Source: Priapulus caudatus
Lineage: Eukaryota; Priapulida; Priapulimorpha; Priapulimorphida; Priapulidae
DNA length: 24,040 bases
Reading direction: 5' to 3'
NCBI RefSeq assembly: GCF_000485595.1
Contig: NW_014577274.1
Location: 17,261 to 41,300, forward strand
The position numbers and the translations under genes are program-made. Each line of letters opens with the position of its first letter. Within the stretch, counting starts at the first letter, position 1. The notes under the pieces were generated by a model, which was not told the DNA's origin, did not search any database, and was given only the letters and a program-made list of their open reading frames with translations. Positions 8,801-14,734 of the stretch are shown in pieces.

Positions 8801-11800
8801 GATGGAGGAAAAACTTAAACTAACCTGTGCTACAGCCATAAGAGCATTAAACCTGCCCACACTGCGGCTAGCCAATTTCTGGAGTTGTACGAAAGCAATG
8901 TTATGAGGCCACATTGTGAGTAAGTAACCCAGGGCCAAACTGTGATCCACCTGTAATAATAAATAGCCAAAAACAAAATATTATACACACAAACAATTTT
9001 TACCTCTATTATATTCACTAACACGTTGTGCAGTATGCAAACAAAACATTTTGGTTTTGAAGTAAGATTATTATTTTACATATAATGATCTTCTGTTGAA
9101 TTTCAAAAGCATGTTTCAACAGTTAGGGTAAGTTCTTAGTTTTTAAGTTCCTTAAGCAAAATAGAAAGATCTCTCACCACTGTCAATTACTTATTTTTAC
9201 CACAACACCACCACTTACATGTAACAAGCGCATGCAAGACATGAGATACACACCTTCAATTTGTTACAGATCTTTTCTAATAGAGGAACAGACAATGTCG
9301 ACATTCCCTTCTTTAATTCCGTCAAATGTCGGGTGAGCTTCTCCCGTACAGCCATCAGTGTAACGATATAGGTGCGATCTGTAGTCTGGTACCCCATCTC
9401 CTGTGCGGAGAGCATCCGAAGGAGGCAACCCATCGTCATGGCAACCTGTCTAAAGGCGAGTTCATTCAACGAGTTCTTCTCAAAGTACTGTATCAGCCGA
9501 ATCGCTGTTGCAACCAGTTCGTCGCCAAAGTGGATGTCAACTGCCTTGTCATCTGTGGTAGCATCGATAGCCTTCGCTGTTGTTGCCACGCCTCCGGCAG
9601 AGTTGGCCGTCTTCGACGTGGCCGCGTCGCCTGTGCTACCAGCGACCGTCCCCAAAGTGTCACGCAGCACCAGCAGCATACTACGAGCGGCTGTTCGCTC
9701 CTGTACGTAGGGATGTCTCGGCAGAACCGGCGACGGAACGCACGCCATCGCAAAATCGTGCGTCAGTGCCAACACGGGCTTGGAGCGCATCAACGATCCA
9801 TCCTCCTTGAACGTGTTGAACAGCACGTCCTCGATCCAGCCGTATTCGCAGACGCGCTCGTGCCCCGCCGCCTCCTCGCAGTTAGTCTGCACGACGCACG
9901 CCATCTGCACCGCCTTGAACAGCTCCAGGCAGTCGGGAAGCAGGTCCGCATGGCAGCAGGCCAGCACCCGCGCCACCAGATCACGCAGCTCGCTCGCCGT
10001 GCAGGACTGCCATCGCATGAGTGCGTGAACGACCGGGTACAGCAAGCGTGCTGTTCGACCGTCGCTAGCTCCCTCAGCTAGCTGCGTGCCCAGCGCGAGG
10101 GCGACGCTGCCACGGCCGGCCTGCGCCTCGGTCGTAGCCAGGCGGGCGGTCAGCTCGTCGTGGCTCACGCCTAGAAGCTCTGCCACTCTGTACAAGCCGG
10201 TGTACCTCCACTTAGACACGACCCCCTTTCTTCTGCTACAAATAATTTTTGTAATGTCAGTTTAACACTAAAGAAAATTAGGGCCTGCGAAAACGCAAAA
10301 AAAGTGCAGGCCAACTGTGCTGTAGGCAATTGTATAGAAATACAAATTGTAAGTAACAGACATGCCCTCTTCTTTCCAAACAAACTTGTTTAATGTATTA
10401 TAACACTGAAGCAACAATAAATGAAAGTGTCAATGACACTATAGCTCACCTTGGGTGTGATAGAAGAGGGAGATGATATTTAAAATTTGGTAAGTGTTTC
10501 ATTTATGACGGACCGAAATGTGATCAAATGTCCTCATTCCCTGTTTTATACTAGTAGAAACTTCACTACTTTGTTTCAGGGTTAGTTGTGATGCTAAAAT
10601 AAATGTTTCAGGTCTGAAATCTGAGCGAGAGATGGCGCTACGCCTAAATTATCGCCATTTTGGTTTTAGATTATCGTGCAAATAAAAGCAATAAAATATT
10701 CCAGTCAAGTTACTGTAACGAAGAATCTAAAACACAATATTACACGTAGGTATGATTAGGTAGGTAAGTATAGGTAGGTAAATTTAACAAAATCGAATGA
10801 ATTCTAGATGGCCATTTTCATTTCTGCCAAAAAGTGGGCGTGGCTCGAAAGTAGATCAACTGGCATGCTCCAAAATAGGACGTTCAAATCTCTCCAATAG
10901 AAGTAACAACTGTATGCAATTTGAAATATGTGGGTGAAACGGTTCTTGAGTTATCGTTGACCGTAGGCAGACAATGAAATGAATAGTGAAATTGCCAAAG
11001 TCTACCTAATTTGCATCATTTTAAAAAAATAACAAAAGCCCTGTGATATGTTTTGGGGCCAGTCCTTATTCATTCACATACCAAAAATGAGCAAAATCCG
11101 TTGAACCTGAACTGACTTATGGCTATTTCCATTTTTGCCAAAAAAGTGGGCGTGGCTCGAAAGTAGGTCAACTGGCGTGCTCCAAAATAGGACGTTCGCA
11201 TCTCTCCCATAGGAGTAACAACTGTATGCAAGTTGATTGACGCCCCATGGCAATAGCTCATCTTGACGATGTCAAGGCGAGCTAAAAATCAGGACAATTT
11301 CAGGAACAAGATCTGCTGAACTTACGAATGATTTCTTTCATGGTCCTGCTCAGCCTGACCACTTAGAATAGCCTGATGGAATGACATCAAGTGCTGATCA
11401 AGTAGATTCTTTTTAAACTCTGTACTCTGAAAGTCTTCTAGAGTGAGAAACAGCCCAAACTCAATCTGCAACAAATGCAAGGGTGTCAATACAACACACT
11501 AGATATACGCAACACGTCGTTGCTTTATTATTGCCAAACGTATACTTAACCACAGATTGGGATAACATAAAGCTGTTGTTTAAAACCAATAAACTATTAA
11601 ATATAATTAATGAATAGAGTATTAAAACCAATAATACCTACCTGCAGTGCACTGATAGTTTCCATCTCCTGTAGCAACTCCAGCAGGTCAGGAGACAGCG
11701 GGCTGCTCCACGTACTCACACACCTCAGCACCTCGACAGCCGCTCTCGTGAACGTCACCTTCTCCCTCCGCCCTTCCTCGTCGAACTCGGCCGCGTCGTT

Positions 11801-14703
11801 CAGCACGACGGCGCACGCGGTGGCGACGCGCCGCGCGCAGATCGCGACGTCGCCGGCGGGGAGCCCGCGCAGCAACTCGATGCAGGCCGCCGCCTCGCCG
11901 CGCGACACGAGCAGGCGCGCGTGGAACGCGTACGCGTCCGCCTCGCGCAGGTGCGGGTAGGCGCGCACGACGACGAGCGCGTCGGCGACCGCCGACTCGC
12001 GGCCCGCGGCGACGACGTGCCGCGTGAACGTGTGCGCCGCGCCCGCCTCGGCGACGTTGTGCGCGCCGAGGTCGTACCGGCACAGCACCTCCTTGAGGCG
12101 AACCAGCCGCAGCTGCAGGTCGAGCTCGGCTGCGAGCGGGTGCCGCAGCGCGAGCGCGGCGTTGACGAGCGCCGCCATGTCGGGGCTCAGCGGCACGCCG
12201 GCCTTGCGGAGCACGTGCGCCGTCGCGCGACACTTGTTCTCGGCGCCGCCGATCGCGTTGACGACGGCGATGGCGCGCGTCTCCCACGATGAGCCGAGCA
12301 CCTGGTGGGCGGACTTGTTGGGGCGCTGCGCGAGGTCGACGACGTACTGCAGCAGCACCTTCTCCTCACTGAGGCCGTGCTGCTTCACGTACGGTCGCAC
12401 CTGCCTGTCGATCGCACGAGAGATCACGTCAACCGCCTTGACCTTGTCGAGCATCCTGCGGTAAAACACCAATTTTCTTCTATTATATTATATGTAACGT
12501 ATATATATTATATAAATAATATATAAATAATTATATTATTATATATATTATATAGTATATTCTATTATATATGTAGATTTTGCTAGTTTTAGGGGCCTTG
12601 GGTTTAATTTTCATGCCAGCACAGACAGAGTTAAGTTGGTAGTACACCAAGGTAAAGATTTCTTTCAAACAAGGGTATCTAGATGTATTTATTCTAAGAC
12701 TATATACTAGATACCAACACTGGGATTAGATAGTAGGTGAAGAAGGCAGGAAAAGGCATCAAGTCAATTCACCTTTTAATAATTCCTGTGGTGCAAACAA
12801 AGATACACAACATGGCATTTATGGGAGGCAGACGGAGGTAAACCAGATTGGCTAGGCATGGCGGTCTGTTGTGAATATCGTCCAATTCTCGGGGGCACCA
12901 CAGTATGTAAGAAAAGCAACTATGAAACTCGCCTCAGGTGCTAAGATGACATTAGAGCATTGCACGCACCACGTTGTGCACTCACGCGTCACACACAAAC
13001 GTCAATTTGCAAAAAAAGAGAGGAAGGAATGCACCTCGTAGCCCTCCGACCTCTGTGACCTTCAGTGACCTCTGACCTGTAAGCGAGACTCTCGACGTTC
13101 TCCTGCATGTACTCGTCCAGCGTCAGTCTGCAGTTGTAGGTGGCGTGCAGGTCGGCGAGCATGCGCAGCGAGTGACACAGCATCTGCAGGCCCGCCAGCC
13201 AACCCTTCTCCAAGCGCTTGTCGCAAAGTTGCGCGTCCGCCTCGGCATCGCGATTGGTCAGCAGGTACTCCAGCACCGATATGGCGCTGTGCGGCCACCG
13301 GTCAGCCGCCGCCGCAAACTCCATGCCCCTCACTCTTGCTTCCAGCCACTGTGCCACGGTCACGGACTTCTTTGGCAGCTTGCCAGCGACGAGCAGAAAC
13401 AGTTCGTCTCTACACCATTCCTGAATGAGAAACCGATTATTAATAATAATATTGTAAATACTGGACAATAATACTGTCTCTCGTTTCATCGGAGTAGGAA
13501 ACTGTTAGTCGTCGAACCTCCTATCAAAACATGACAAATTATTCAAAAGTATAACAAACATGAAAATACACACACANNNNNNNNNNNNNNNNNNNNNNNN
13601 NNNNNNNNNNNNNNNNNNNNNNNNNNNNNNNNNNNNNNNNNNNNNNNNNNNNNNNNNNNNNNNNNNNNNNNNNNNNNNNNNNNNNNNNNNNNNNNNNNNN
13701 NNNNNNNNNNNNNNNNNNNNNNNNNNNNNNNNNNNNNNNNNNNNNNNNNNNNNNNNNNNNNNNNNNNNNNNNNNNNNNNNNNNNNNNNNNNNNNNNNNNN
13801 NNNNNNNNNNNNNNNNNNNNNNNNNNNNNNNNNNNNNNNNNNNNNNNNNNNNNNNNNNNNNNNNNNNNNNNNNNNNNNNNNNNNNNNNNNNNNNNNNNNN
13901 NNNNNNNNNNNNNNNNNNNNNNNNNNNNNNNNNNNNNNNNNNNNNNNNNNNNNNNNNNNNNTATATATATATATATATATTAAAGTAATTTTCAAGTTCA
14001 TTGAATTGCAAGTCAAACAAAGTCATTTCAAAATATAGAAATATATTGTATGTGATAATGTAATGTGTTGATGTGCTGTGTGTAATGTGACACATTTTCC
14101 CATTTATTACCATTACCTTTAGTCCATCTTCTATCTCCTCGGCTACCGTTACTTTTATCACTTCTACATTCTTTCTCATCTCTACCTTCTCCCACTCTCT
14201 ACAGCATCTTCAACTACTCCTCCACTTTCTCCCCCTTCCCTACCTTCTTCACCTCCTCTAAACCCATGCAGTGTTGGTATCTAGTATAGTCTTAGAATAA
14301 ATACATCTAGGTAGCTTCAGTACAGGTGATGTGGGTGTATGAAGTGTTTTAATGTTAGTGTCAGCGTGGAAAATAAAAGTAAACAAAAGTAAAGTCTAAA
14401 CGATTGCTCTTAGCATCCCAAATGTACCTGTAAGTGACTCATGGGCACGTCATATGGGAAGGAGCTCAGAATTTCATCTAATAGATCTTCAGTGATATCA
14501 TCCACAAACTCGTAATTGTGGCGTCCCCATATGACAAAGGCTGTCGCAGTCTGGCCCTTCACGATGTTTCCGATAAACTCTTGCAACATGTTTGCCTGTG
14601 TAAATGCACTCCACCGAGATGAGCTGAAGCTCTGCTCGCCATATGCTACTGCAAATGTTTCTAATCTTTGAAGAAATTGTAGTGCCTGGAACAACATAAA
14701 TAA

Positions 14704-14734
<31 letters not shown>

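Noticed and set aside
10442-11284. Helitron interpretation of the terminal hairpin
   Set aside because: The element has inverted ends and TA edges; it lacks a TC start and a hairpin followed by CTRR before an A-T target.
13505-14179. open frames running through the assembly gap
   Set aside because: Almost all residues are undefined; the frame is an artefact of the N run.
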